Positions 7,246-14,380 of a stretch of 15,735 nucleotides of DNA are shown piece by piece. Position numbers and translations under genes: made by a program. Where the stretch lies: the NCBI GenBank assembly GCA_900548535.1, contig URLG01000061.1, forward strand, positions 1 through 15,735. Reading direction: 5' to 3'. Source of the stretch: Candidatus Segatella intestinihominis. Lineage in GTDB: Bacteria > Bacteroidota > Bacteroidia > Bacteroidales > Bacteroidaceae. Every line of letters begins with the position of its first letter. Position 1 is the first letter of the stretch. A model generated the notes under the pieces. The model had not been told where the DNA came from, made no database searches, and saw only the letters and a list, made by a program, of their open reading frames with translations.

Positions 7246-7257
7246 GATTCTAGAATC
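7246..7257. repeat. Perfect 12-base palindrome in the MATE leader
   Basis: GATTCTAGAATC is a perfect palindrome between the leader terminator and the MATE start. It could be an operator or a small RNA hairpin. A shorter dyad AATGA-T-TCATT (7213-7223) follows. No assigned function. Confidence 0.35.
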
Positions 7258-7276
7258 TTAATCCTAGAACATAAAA

Positions 7277-7309
7277 ATGGCGATCCCTGAATAAGGAACC
7301 GCCATCTTT
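7277..7309 (-). terminator. Terminator or attenuator hairpin in the MATE leader
   Basis: On the minus strand ATGGCG (7300-7305) pairs with CGCCAT (7277-7282), extended by a TCC/GGA inner helix around CTGAATAA and followed by TTTTTATG. It lies 46 bases past the 15-codon leader ORF and about 90 bases before the MATE start, so a transcript from the promoter at 7541-7571 must pass it to reach the pump gene. Confidence 0.6.
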
Positions 7310-7340
7310 ATATTTAATTTTTAAATGAAATTCTGTACTA

Positions 7341-7356
7341 AGTTTTTCCCAAAACT
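7341..7356 (-). other. Small hairpin overlapping the leader ORF stop codon
   Basis: On the minus strand AGTTTT-GGGA-AAAACT forms a 6-bp AT-rich stem that starts inside the TAG of the leader ORF. A ribosome at the stop would prevent it from forming. It could act in switching the leader fold, but is weak alone. Confidence 0.3.
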
Positions 7357-7402
7357 ATTTTTTCTCCAATCTCACGATCAGATAAGTACTTTTGTCGTCC
7401 AT
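7355..7402 (-). CDS. Putative 15-aa leader peptide upstream of the MATE gene
   Basis: The ORF reads MDDKSTYLIVRLEKK and then TAG. Its ATG follows directly on one copy of the 14-mer AGATTGTTTATTCA; the final A of the repeat is the A of the ATG. It lies in the long transcribed leader between a consensus promoter (7541-7571) and a terminator hairpin (7277-7309), the classic place for an attenuation peptide. Translational attenuation by short leader peptides is known in Bacteroides for tetQ and ermF. The peptide has no run of one amino acid, so amino-acid starvation control is not suggested. Ribosome stalling by a drug is more plausible for an efflux gene, but this is inference. Alternatively it is an independent micropeptide gene with its own terminator. 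Confidence 0.4.
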   Translation of the reverse strand: MDDKSTYLIVRLEKK

Positions 7403-7467
7403 GAATAAACAATCTTTTATAATAACCTTAAAACAACTAACAACCTACTGTCTTGAATAAACAATCT
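7402..7467. repeat. Direct repeat of a 14-mer in the MATE leader
   Basis: TGAATAAACAATCT occurs at 7402-7415 and again at 7454-7467, on the minus strand AGATTGTTTATTCA. The promoter-distal copy abuts the ATG of the leader ORF; the other copy is followed by AGACAG and has no start codon. Confidence 0.6.
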
Positions 7468-7472
7468 AAATC

Positions 7473-7524
7473 TTACCTAGAAAACCTAAAAACCTAAATC
7501 TATTACCTAACTAAAAACCTAAAA
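7473..7524. repeat. Imperfect tandem repeat of TTTAGG-type units in the MATE leader
   Basis: The plus strand carries TTACCTAACTAAAAACCTAA (7503-7522) and a related longer unit at 7473-7499 beginning TTACCTAGAAAACCTAAAAA. On the transcript these read as TTTAGGTTTTTAG-like units starting about 10 nt after the predicted transcription start. Function unknown; binding by a regulatory protein or slippage-generated low complexity are both possible. Confidence 0.5.
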
Positions 7525-7540
7525 CTTATTTTTTCTGATG

Positions 7541-7571
7541 CAAAGGTACGACTTTTTTCTGAAACCCACAA
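7541..7571 (-). promoter_or_regulatory. Promoter driving the MATE leader
   Basis: On the minus strand TTG (7569-7571) and TACCTTTG (7541-7548) are 20 bases apart, a full Bacteroidota promoter match. It gives a leader of about 345 nt before the MATE ATG. The region between this promoter and the FKBP terminator (7572-7717) holds only a small dyad (7626-7643). Confidence 0.7.
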
Positions 7572-7625
7572 TACTTTAAGCATATTTTTTGCATCAAACT
7601 AACATTTTTTGACGTACATCAACCA

Positions 7626-7643
7626 TTTGTGTGCGAGCACAAA
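7626..7643. promoter_or_regulatory. Possible operator dyad upstream of the MATE leader promoter
   Basis: TTTGTG-TGCGAG-CACAAA is a perfect 6-base dyad with a 6-base spacer, about 55 bases upstream of the -33 box. The half-site spacing resembles CRP/FNR-type operators, but the sequence is not their consensus. It could also be chance. Confidence 0.25.
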
Positions 7644-7717
7644 CAGTTATTCAAACTTTGAAACACTTTTTTACACACTTCTAAGCGCCCATGCTTACCA
7701 AGCTCTTCCATACAAAA

Positions 7718-7744
7718 AGCCCTGCCGGCATAACCAGCAGGGCT
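7718..7744 (-). terminator. Terminator of the glycyl-tRNA synthetase-FKBP operon
   Basis: AGCCCTGC (7718-7725) and GCAGGGCT (7737-7744) form a perfect GC-rich 8-bp stem, followed on the minus strand by TTTTTGTA. It lies 23 bases past the FKBP stop. Confidence 0.85.
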
Positions 7745-7767
7745 ATCTTGTGGATATCACTTTCTTC

Positions 7768-8421
7768 TTATTTGCTATCAGGCATCGTCTCACCTGGGTG
7801 CCAAAAACTATCCAATACTATCTCGAAGCGGAGCATCGAGTAAGCAGGAATAGTGCTACCAGAGCTCTGGGTGGTTCCATAACCCAACTGATAGGGGATG
7901 TATACCATCCAGCGGTCGCCCTGATGCATCTTGAGCAGAGCTGTGGTAAAGCCATCCACCACATCCTTGCAAGCAAACTTGGAGAGCTGCGCGGTAGCCT
8001 TATCATAAGAGCCACTGAAGTTCTGATCGAACACATAGCCCTCTGGATAAGTATCCGTACCTATCAAGCGACCACGATAGCTTACCTTCACTGAGTCGGA
8101 GATGATAGGACTTGTGGTGCCCTCGCCCTTTTCCAACACATGCACGATGATATTGTCAGCATCCTTGTAAGTAAGCTGCACGTCATTACCATAGGCATCC
8201 TTGTTAGGAGTCTGGTTCTCCAAGGACCAATTGCGGAGCACCAACCAGCCATTAGCCTCGCCCTTTTGCTTGGCATAATCCAAGGTATCGGCAAAAGCCT
8301 TCTCATTGCGCTGCTGCCAGTTGGCATACTCGTCCACGGTGGAATCATCCTCGCTGCACGATGCCAGCATGAACACTGACATCATGAGCAAGAACAAATA
8401 TTTCATTTTCTTCAAATTCAT
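7768..8421 (-). CDS. FKBP-type peptidyl-prolyl cis-trans isomerase lipoprotein
   Basis: Encodes 217 aa from MNLKKMK. The lipobox LASC puts the lipidated Cys at residue 22, so it is a membrane-anchored periplasmic or surface foldase. A linker (about 23-105) precedes an FKBP domain at about 108-205. The active-site residues of FKBP12 can be placed: Tyr in VSYRG, Phe-Asp in YVFDQNF, Val-Val in DVVDGF, Tyr in QLGYG and Phe in LRFEI. The usual core Trp is Phe (FTTALL). Catalysis of prolyl isomerisation is therefore expected. The internal ATG at 8406 (MKYLFLL) is a serious alternative start: it has GAAGAAA in front, and a 13-mer ATAAGGTATAGAA sits exactly 26 bases before it, the same distance as before the M16 start. 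The gene follows glycyl-tRNA synthetase by 38 bases and shares its terminator, so they are probably cotranscribed. Confidence 0.93.
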   Translation of the reverse strand: MNLKKMKYLFLLMMSVFMLASCSEDDSTVDEYANWQQRNEKAFADTLDYAKQKGEANGWLVLRNWSLENQTPNKDAYGNDVQLTYKDADNIIVHVLEKGEGTTSPIISDSVKVSYRGRLIGTDTYPEGYVFDQNFSGSYDKATAQLSKFACKDVVDGFTTALLKMHQGDRWMVYIPYQLGYGTTQSSGSTIPAYSMLRFEIVLDSFWHPGETMPDSK

Positions 8422-8459
8422 CTAATAGAATTTTCTATACCTTATTATATATATGTATA

Positions 8460-10022
8460 TTAGAAGTTCTTGATTTCCTTACCAAGCTTCTTCAATACGC
8501 TAGTGATGCTTACGCGGTCCTCGATGATGCTGCGGAGGTCACTGATGGCAACACGCTCCTGCTCCATGGTGTCACGATAACGAAGAGTTACCTTGTGATC
8601 ATTAGGAGTCTCGTGGTCCACAGTGATACAGAATGGAGTACCGATGGCATCCTGACGGCGATAACGCTTACCGATAGAGTCCTTAGGATCACCATAGTGA
8701 GTATTGAAGTGGAACTTCAACTTGTCTACAATCTCGTGAGCCAACTCTGGCAGACCGTCCTTCTTATCCAATGGGAATACGGCGCACTTCACTGGAGCCA
8801 ATGCCTCTGGCAACTTCAAGACTACGCGAGTCTCGCCATTCTCCAACTTCTCCTCGCAGTAAGAGTGGCACATCACGCTGAGGAACATACGGTCTACACC
8901 GATAGATGTCTCCACGTCGTAAGGCACATAGCTCTCATTCTTCTCTGGGTCGAAGTACTTGATAGAACGACCGCTGAACTTCTCGTGCTGAGAGAGGTCA
9001 AAGTTGGTACGGCTGTGGATACCCTCCACCTCCTTGAAGCCGAATGGCATCTTAAACTCGATGTCGGTAGCAGCGTTAGCATAGTGAGCCAACTTCTCAT
9101 GGTCGTGGTAACGATAGTTCTCATTGCCCATGCCGAGAGCCTCGTGCCAAGCCAAGCGAACCTTCTTCCAATACTCAAACCACTTCATCTCAGTACCAGG
9201 CTGGCAGAAGAACTGCATCTCCATCTGCTCAAACTCACGCATACGGAATACGAACTGGCGAGCCACTACCTCATTACGGAATGCCTTACCAATCTGGCAG
9301 ATACCAAATGGCAACTTCATACGACCAGTCTTCTGTACGCTCAGGTAATCTACGAAGATACCCTGTGCAGTCTCAGGACGGAGGTAAACCTTGCTAGTAG
9401 CATCGCTAGCAGCACCCATCTGGGTAGAGAACATCAGGTTGAACTGACGCACGTCGGTCCAATTCTTGGTTCCGCTGATAGGGCAAACGATACCCTCGTC
9501 TACGATAATCTGCTTCAGCATCTCCAAGTTAGGTCCCTGCATAGCCTCAGTATAGCGAGCGTGGAGGTCGTCAAACTTCTTCTGGTTCTCAAGAACACGA
9601 GGATTGGTAGCGCGGAACTGAGCCTCATCGAAGCTATCACCAAAACGCTTCTTAGCCTTGGCAATCTCCTTGGCAATCTTCTCCTCATACTTAGCCATGT
9701 GGTCCTCGATGAGCACATCGGCACGATAACGCTTCTTTGAGTCGCGGTTATCGATCAATGGATCATTGAATGCATCTACGTGACCAGAAGCCTTCCATAC
9801 GGTAGGGTGCATGAAGATAGCTGCATCGAGACCTACAATGTTCTCGTGCAACAATACCATGCTCTGCCACCAGTACTGCTTGATATTGTTTTTCAGCTCC
9901 ACTCCGTTCTGACCATAGTCATAAACGGCAGCCAAGCCATCATAAATTTCACTACTTGGGAACACGAAGCCATATTCCTTGCAATGGCTTACAATTTTCT
10001 TAAAAACATCTTCCTGTGCCAT
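8460..10022 (-). CDS. glyQS: Glycyl-tRNA synthetase, single-chain (alpha2) type
   Basis: Encodes 520 aa from MAQEDVF. It charges tRNA-Gly with glycine in the cytoplasm. It belongs to the class IIa dimeric type, not the alpha2beta2 type of E. coli. Visible features are the N-terminal FVFPSSEIYDGLAAVYDYG, the glycine-enzyme signature WKASGHVDAFNDPL (76-89), LRPETAQGIFVDY (214-226), motif 2 with FRNE at 248-251 and the following MREFEQMEMQFF, and motif 3 GVDRMFLSVM with Arg at 378. The anticodon-binding domain starts near residue 410 (APVKCAVFPLDKKDGLPELA). The length and the insertion at about 90-180 match Bacteroidota GlyRS. It is the first gene of a probable operon with the FKBP lipoprotein and is divergent from parC. 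No T-box or leader is seen: only 105 bases separate it from parC. Confidence 0.97.
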   Translation of the reverse strand: MAQEDVFKKIVSHCKEYGFVFPSSEIYDGLAAVYDYGQNGVELKNNIKQYWWQSMVLLHENIVGLDAAIFMHPTVWKASGHVDAFNDPLIDNRDSKKRYRADVLIEDHMAKYEEKIAKEIAKAKKRFGDSFDEAQFRATNPRVLENQKKFDDLHARYTEAMQGPNLEMLKQIIVDEGIVCPISGTKNWTDVRQFNLMFSTQMGAASDATSKVYLRPETAQGIFVDYLSVQKTGRMKLPFGICQIGKAFRNEVVARQFVFRMREFEQMEMQFFCQPGTEMKWFEYWKKVRLAWHEALGMGNENYRYHDHEKLAHYANAATDIEFKMPFGFKEVEGIHSRTNFDLSQHEKFSGRSIKYFDPEKNESYVPYDVETSIGVDRMFLSVMCHSYCEEKLENGETRVVLKLPEALAPVKCAVFPLDKKDGLPELAHEIVDKLKFHFNTHYGDPKDSIGKRYRRQDAIGTPFCITVDHETPNDHKVTLRYRDTMEQERVAISDLRSIIEDRVSITSVLKKLGKEIKNF

Positions 10023-10052
10023 GATTAAATCTTATTTTTTTCAAATTTTCGG

Positions 10053-10060
10053 CAAAGATA
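10053..10060 (-). promoter_or_regulatory. Promoter -7 element of the glycyl-tRNA synthetase gene
   Basis: The minus strand reads TATCTTTG, an exact TAnnTTTG match, 30 bases ahead of the ATG at 10022. The -33 region is T/A-rich on the minus strand without a clear TTG. It lies close to the divergent parC element. Confidence 0.6.
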
Positions 10061-10084
10061 CGCATTTTTCTCGATTTTTCTTTG

Positions 10085-10092
10085 TATTTTTG
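10085..10092 (+). promoter_or_regulatory. Probable -7 element of parC
   Basis: TATTTTTG matches TAnnTTTG, 35 bases ahead of the ATG at 10128. The -33 box is not evident. With the minus-strand element at 10053-10060 it makes a compact divergent promoter region. Confidence 0.5.
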
Positions 10093-10127
10093 CCATAAAT
10101 TAATAAAATAAGTATTAAAAGCTATAT

Positions 10128-12974
10128 ATGAGCGACGAAATTAAAGATAAAGACGGCCTCGAAGAGGGAAAATCACCCGATTTGGAAAATTCTTCAAATG
10201 AGGAGACTTTGGATGAGAATTCTTCCAAAGAAGAGCATTCTGACTATAAGCCGGTGAACCGATTTGATGCCTCCGCTGTACACCACCTCAGCGGAATGTA
10301 CCAGAACTGGTTCCTTGACTATGCGTCGTATGTGATCCTGGAACGTGCCGTGCCTCATATCGAGGACGGACTCAAACCTGTACAGCGACGCATCCTCCAC
10401 TCCATGAAACGAATGGACGACGGAAGATACAACAAGGTGGCTAACATCGTGGGACATACCATGCAATTCCACCCTCATGGAGATGCTTCTATCGGCGATG
10501 CGCTGGTGCAGATGGGACAGAAAGACCTGCTCATCGACACACAGGGCAACTGGGGAAACATCCTCACGGGCGACCGTGCCGCTGCCCCTCGTTACATCGA
10601 GGCTCGACTCTCCAAGTTCGCCCTCGATGTGGTGTTCAATCCGAAGACCACCGACTGGCAGCTCTCTTACGATGGTCGCAACAAGGAGCCTATCACGCTC
10701 CCTGCCAAGTTCCCTTTGCTCTTGGCGCAAGGTGCCGAGGGTATCGCTGTGGGACTGAGCAGCAAGGTATTGCCACATAACTTCAATGACCTCTGCGATG
10801 CCGCCATCCATTATCTCAAAGGCGAGCCATTTGCCATCTTCCCTGACTTTCCTACGGGTGGAGCCATCGATGTGAGCAAATACAACGACGGTCAGCGTGG
10901 CGGCGTATTGAAGGTGCGTGCCAAGATAGATAAGCTAGACAACAAGACGCTCGTTATCACCGAGATACCATATAGCAAGACCACAGGCAGCCTCATCGAG
11001 AGCATCACCAAGGCTGTGGAGAAAGGCAAGATCAAGGCTCGTAAGATAGAAGACGTAACCTCTGCCAACGTGGAGATTCTCGTACATCTCACCCCTGGCA
11101 CATCATCTGATAAGACGATGGATGCCCTCTATGCCTTCAGTGATTGCGAGATCAACATCTCGCCCAACTGCTGCGTCATCGAGGACAACAAGCCAAAGTT
11201 CCTCACCATCAGCGATGTTCTCCGCCACAGTGTGGACCGCACCATGGGATTGCTGCGCCGTGAGCTGATGATTCGCAAGGGCGAGTTGGAGGAGCAACTC
11301 TTCTTCTCCTCACTGGAGCGCATCTTCATCGAGGAGCGTATCTACAAGGAGCGCAAGTTTGAGCAGAGCAAGAGCCAGGACGAGGTTGTGGCTTTCATCG
11401 ACTCCAAGTTGGAGCCTTTCAAGGACAAGCTCTTCACCGCCGAGGTGGATGGCAAGGGCATGGTGGAATACGCTTTCCATCGAGAGATAACCCGCGAAGA
11501 CATCCTCAAACTCTTGGAAATCAAGATGCAGCGCATCCTGAAATACAATAAGGACAAGGCAGACGAGCTGCTCATGAAGATCAAGGCAGAGTTGGCTGAG
11601 ATAGAGAACGACTTGGCTCACATGACCGATGTCACCATCAACTGGTTTGAGTATCTCAAGGGCAAGTACGGCAAGCAGCACCCAAGAAAGACAGAAATCC
11701 GCAACTTCGATACCATCGAGGTAACCAAGGTGGTAGAGGCTAACCAGAAACTCTACATCAACCGACAGGAGGGATTCGTGGGCACCGGACTGAAGAAGGA
11801 CGAGTTTGTATGCAACTGTTCCGACCTCGACGACATCATCATCTTCTACAAGGATGGTAAGTTTAAGGTTACGAAGGTGGCAGACAAGATATTCGTGGGC
11901 AAAAACATCCTGCACGTTCAGGTATTCAAGAAGAACGACAAGCGCACCATCTACAACTGCGTTTACCGAGACGGCAAGCAGGGCGATTACTTCATCAAGC
12001 GATTCAACGTAACCGCCATGACCCGTGACAAGATATACGACATCACCCAGGGCACACCGGGCAGCCGTGTCATTTACTTCACCGCCAACCCTAATGGCGA
12101 GGCAGAGCTCATCAAGGTAACCTTGGAGCCAGACTTGACCAAGAAGCGCCAGAGCATCTTCTTGGAGAAAGACTTCTCCGACATTCTGATCAAGGGACGT
12201 GCCGCCAAAGGCAATCTGCTCACCAAGCGCCCTATCCGCCGCATCGGCTTGAAGAGCCATGGCCACAGCACCTTGGGAGGCAGAAAGGTTTGGTTCGATC
12301 CAGATGTCAACCGCATCAATTATGATGAGAACGGTCGATACCTCGGCGAATTTAATGACGACGAGAGCATCTTGGTAGTACTGGACAATGGCGAGTTCTA
12401 CATCACCAACTTCGATGCCAACAACCATTACGAGGACAACATCCTGCGCCTGGAAAAATGGGACGAGCACAAGATATGGACTGCTGTGCTATATGATGCC
12501 GACAACGATGGCTACCCATACATCAAGCGCTTCACGATGGATGCCACCAAGCGCCATCAGAACTTCTTGGGCGAGAATCCAAACAGCAAGCTCATCTTAC
12601 TCACGGATACGGTTTATCCTCGCATCAAGGTAACTTATGGTGGCGTGGATGCCATGCGCCCTGCCGAGGAGATAGACACCGAGCAGTTTATCGCCCAGAA
12701 GAGCTTCAAGGCTAAGGGTAAGCGCCTCACCACTTGGAAGACGGAAAGCATCGTGGAGATAGAGCCTACCCGATTCCCTGAGCCTCCTGCCGAATCTTCG
12801 GAAGAAGACAAAGACGCAGCAGAGGCAGAAGATGCCAATGGCGAAAACCTCGATCCAGATGCTGGCAAGAGCGAGCAGCAGGTAATCGATGAATTGACTG
12901 GGCAGACCAATCTCTTCAGCGACAAGGATTTCGAGGAAGACAAGAAGGATAAGGATTGGCTGTCAAAACAGTAA
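10128..12974 (+). CDS. parC: DNA topoisomerase IV subunit A (ParC, GyrA/ParC family)
   Basis: Encodes 948 aa. This is the DNA-cleaving subunit of a type IIA topoisomerase, working with ParE to decatenate chromosomes. An acidic N-terminal extension (about 1-45) precedes the breakage-reunion domain, which opens SGMYQNWFLDYASYVILERA and has DGLKPVQRRIL (80-90). The quinolone-region motif HPHGDASIGDA is at 115-125. The catalytic Tyr is 156, after Arg155, in AAAPRYIEARL. A tower/coiled-coil region follows and a beta-pinwheel-like C-terminal domain occupies about 550-880, lacking the GyrA-box (QRRGGRG-like) of gyrase, which favours topoisomerase IV. The tail (about 885-948) is very acidic and low complexity. 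Ala120 replaces the Ser that contacts quinolones in E. coli GyrA/ParC, while Asp124 is the acidic partner. The ParC-versus-GyrA call rests on the C-terminal domain and the Bacteroidota motif. It has its own promoter and converges on the phosphatase gene. Confidence 0.9.
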   Translation: MSDEIKDKDGLEEGKSPDLENSSNEETLDENSSKEEHSDYKPVNRFDASAVHHLSGMYQNWFLDYASYVILERAVPHIEDGLKPVQRRILHSMKRMDDGRYNKVANIVGHTMQFHPHGDASIGDALVQMGQKDLLIDTQGNWGNILTGDRAAAPRYIEARLSKFALDVVFNPKTTDWQLSYDGRNKEPITLPAKFPLLLAQGAEGIAVGLSSKVLPHNFNDLCDAAIHYLKGEPFAIFPDFPTGGAIDVSKYNDGQRGGVLKVRAKIDKLDNKTLVITEIPYSKTTGSLIESITKAVEKGKIKARKIEDVTSANVEILVHLTPGTSSDKTMDALYAFSDCEINISPNCCVIEDNKPKFLTISDVLRHSVDRTMGLLRRELMIRKGELEEQLFFSSLERIFIEERIYKERKFEQSKSQDEVVAFIDSKLEPFKDKLFTAEVDGKGMVEYAFHREITREDILKLLEIKMQRILKYNKDKADELLMKIKAELAEIENDLAHMTDVTINWFEYLKGKYGKQHPRKTEIRNFDTIEVTKVVEANQKLYINRQEGFVGTGLKKDEFVCNCSDLDDIIIFYKDGKFKVTKVADKIFVGKNILHVQVFKKNDKRTIYNCVYRDGKQGDYFIKRFNVTAMTRDKIYDITQGTPGSRVIYFTANPNGEAELIKVTLEPDLTKKRQSIFLEKDFSDILIKGRAAKGNLLTKRPIRRIGLKSHGHSTLGGRKVWFDPDVNRINYDENGRYLGEFNDDESILVVLDNGEFYITNFDANNHYEDNILRLEKWDEHKIWTAVLYDADNDGYPYIKRFTMDATKRHQNFLGENPNSKLILLTDTVYPRIKVTYGGVDAMRPAEEIDTEQFIAQKSFKAKGKRLTTWKTESIVEIEPTRFPEPPAESSEEDKDAAEAEDANGENLDPDAGKSEQQVIDELTGQTNLFSDKDFEEDKKDKDWLSKQ

Positions 12975-12995
12975 ATCACTATCAGATAAGCAAAA

Positions 12996-13036
12996 AAGAG
13001 CGGTGGAATCCCATCTAGTTGGTTTCCACCGCTCTT
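12996..13036. terminator. Convergent terminator between parC and the phosphatase gene
   Basis: AAGAGCGGTGGAA (12996-13008) and TTCCACCGCTCTT (13024-13036) are perfect 13-base arms. On the minus strand the stem is followed by TTTTTTG, an efficient tail for the phosphatase transcript. On the plus strand only TTATTATATATA follows, a weaker tail for parC. Confidence 0.82.
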
Positions 13037-13096
13037 ATTATATATAAATAGGTATATAGTCCAATAGCCCTAAATCTATTAACTCTCAACTATATA

Positions 13097-14380
13097 CTAT
13101 CTCTTATAGGAGTCAAGTTTCTTCTGGCAATATGCCTTGAAGTCGCTCCAATGATAATAAGGAGCCACATCACTCTGGATAGGCAGCGTGGCCTCATCCT
13201 CATTCAACAGCACTTTTACCAGCACATCATTGCTCTTCGCCTTGCGATAGAACACAAACTGCAAGTTGGTAGCCATTGGCGTAATCTTATAGTCAAACCA
13301 TTGCTGAGCTATCTTCTCTGGGTCGGAAATCTCCTCGCCATATCCATTCAGATTGAGCAGGCAGGTCAATGGCGTCACCATCGTATCATGCCCATATCTC
13401 AAGGTAGCGCCAGGGTGCTGGAGGGCGATGCAACTATCCGCCTTCTCGATGATGTCACGCAGGAGATTGCGCTGAGAGAATGGCTGCTCATTGCCGGTAT
13501 ATGGCGAATAGCCGTATGACATCTGCCACCAAGAGTTGCTCACCACCCAGTTCTGGTAGATTTCATCCTCATTGAAGAGATCGTAGAGCGACACCTTGCC
13601 CCTGAGTTCCGTGCCCTGGATGGCACCCGCCATCTCAAAGAGTTTCCAGTTGAGGTCACGTAGATTCACATTCTGCTTCACCCACTGAGGGTCGTTGAAG
13701 AGTTCATTCATCACCCTGTCGTAGCAATCATGTTTCTTCGTAAACTCCTCTTGCACAGCCTTTCTGCCGATGCAATACTTCAAGCAATCCAGTCGCTTAT
13801 CGCCCTGATTCATATAGTACATATCATGATAGCTGGCATCATGGAAGATGTGGAGCTGCGGATTCTTGCGCAGCATCGCCTGCAAACCATTCTCCATGGA
13901 GAGGATGCAGCGAATCACCACCGTGCTTCTGGCCTCGATATTCGTCTTGCCAGCGAAGATATCAGGGAATCGTTCCATCATTCTCTGGGTGATGCCTTGG
14001 TGTTGGAGGGCGCCAAGTGGAGTCAGTTCACCATCACGTCCCTTGGCATCCTCACGTATCAGCTTCACCTTCTGCAAGGTTTCCTCGCCCTTAGCCGTCA
14101 GCTTGCCCTCTTGCTTCGCTTTCAATAGCGTGAAGTAAGGCACGTCATAAGCCGCCGCACCAATCATATAGCGGGAACCATGTCTGCCATAATGGCTCAG
14201 ATAGAAAGGCTTATAGCCCTTAGGGGCTGGCGTCAAAGCCTTCTGAGGTCCACGATAAGCCACATAGTTGCTAGCCGAGAGCGTGATGTCGCGCTTGAAA
14301 TCCTCCTGCGGAGTCTGGGCTGCCATCGGCATAGAGCATGCCAAAGCCGCCGTCATCAATAGAGTCTGTATCTTCATCAT
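13097..14380 (-). CDS. Exported histidine-type phosphatase (MINPP/phytase-like)
   Basis: Encodes 427 aa from the ATG at 14380; a TTG nine bases further out also keeps the frame open but is less likely. The second ATG at 14377 (MKIQTLL) is equally possible. A type I signal peptide (about 1-21, ending MAAQ) sends it to the periplasm or outside. The histidine phosphatase catalytic motif RHGSR is at 66-70, with His67 as nucleophile, preceded by LSHYG. The distal motif is HD at 331-332 in YGHDTMVTPL, supplying the proton donor. EARSTVVIRCILSM (about 149-162) fits the conserved phosphate-binding Arg region of the branch-2 superfamily, which includes phytases, acid phosphatases and the Bacteroides MINPP enzymes. 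Phytate or sugar phosphate is a plausible substrate, not proven. It overlaps the esterase gene by one base (TAATG), so translation is probably coupled. Confidence 0.88.
   Translation of the reverse strand: MMKIQTLLMTAALACSMPMAAQTPQEDFKRDITLSASNYVAYRGPQKALTPAPKGYKPFYLSHYGRHGSRYMIGAAAYDVPYFTLLKAKQEGKLTAKGEETLQKVKLIREDAKGRDGELTPLGALQHQGITQRMMERFPDIFAGKTNIEARSTVVIRCILSMENGLQAMLRKNPQLHIFHDASYHDMYYMNQGDKRLDCLKYCIGRKAVQEEFTKKHDCYDRVMNELFNDPQWVKQNVNLRDLNWKLFEMAGAIQGTELRGKVSLYDLFNEDEIYQNWVVSNSWWQMSYGYSPYTGNEQPFSQRNLLRDIIEKADSCIALQHPGATLRYGHDTMVTPLTCLLNLNGYGEEISDPEKIAQQWFDYKITPMATNLQFVFYRKAKSNDVLVKVLLNEDEATLPIQSDVAPYYHWSDFKAYCQKKLDSYKR

Noticed and set aside
8595..9740. Long plus-strand open frame antisense to glycyl-tRNA synthetase
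   Set aside because: It lies wholly inside a clear, conserved enzyme gene; its Leu/Val/His-rich translation is the typical mirror of codon bias and shows no domain.
11310..12470. Long minus-strand open frame antisense to parC
   Set aside because: The translation is Leu/Val-rich without motifs, and the opposite strand encodes a full topoisomerase subunit through the region.
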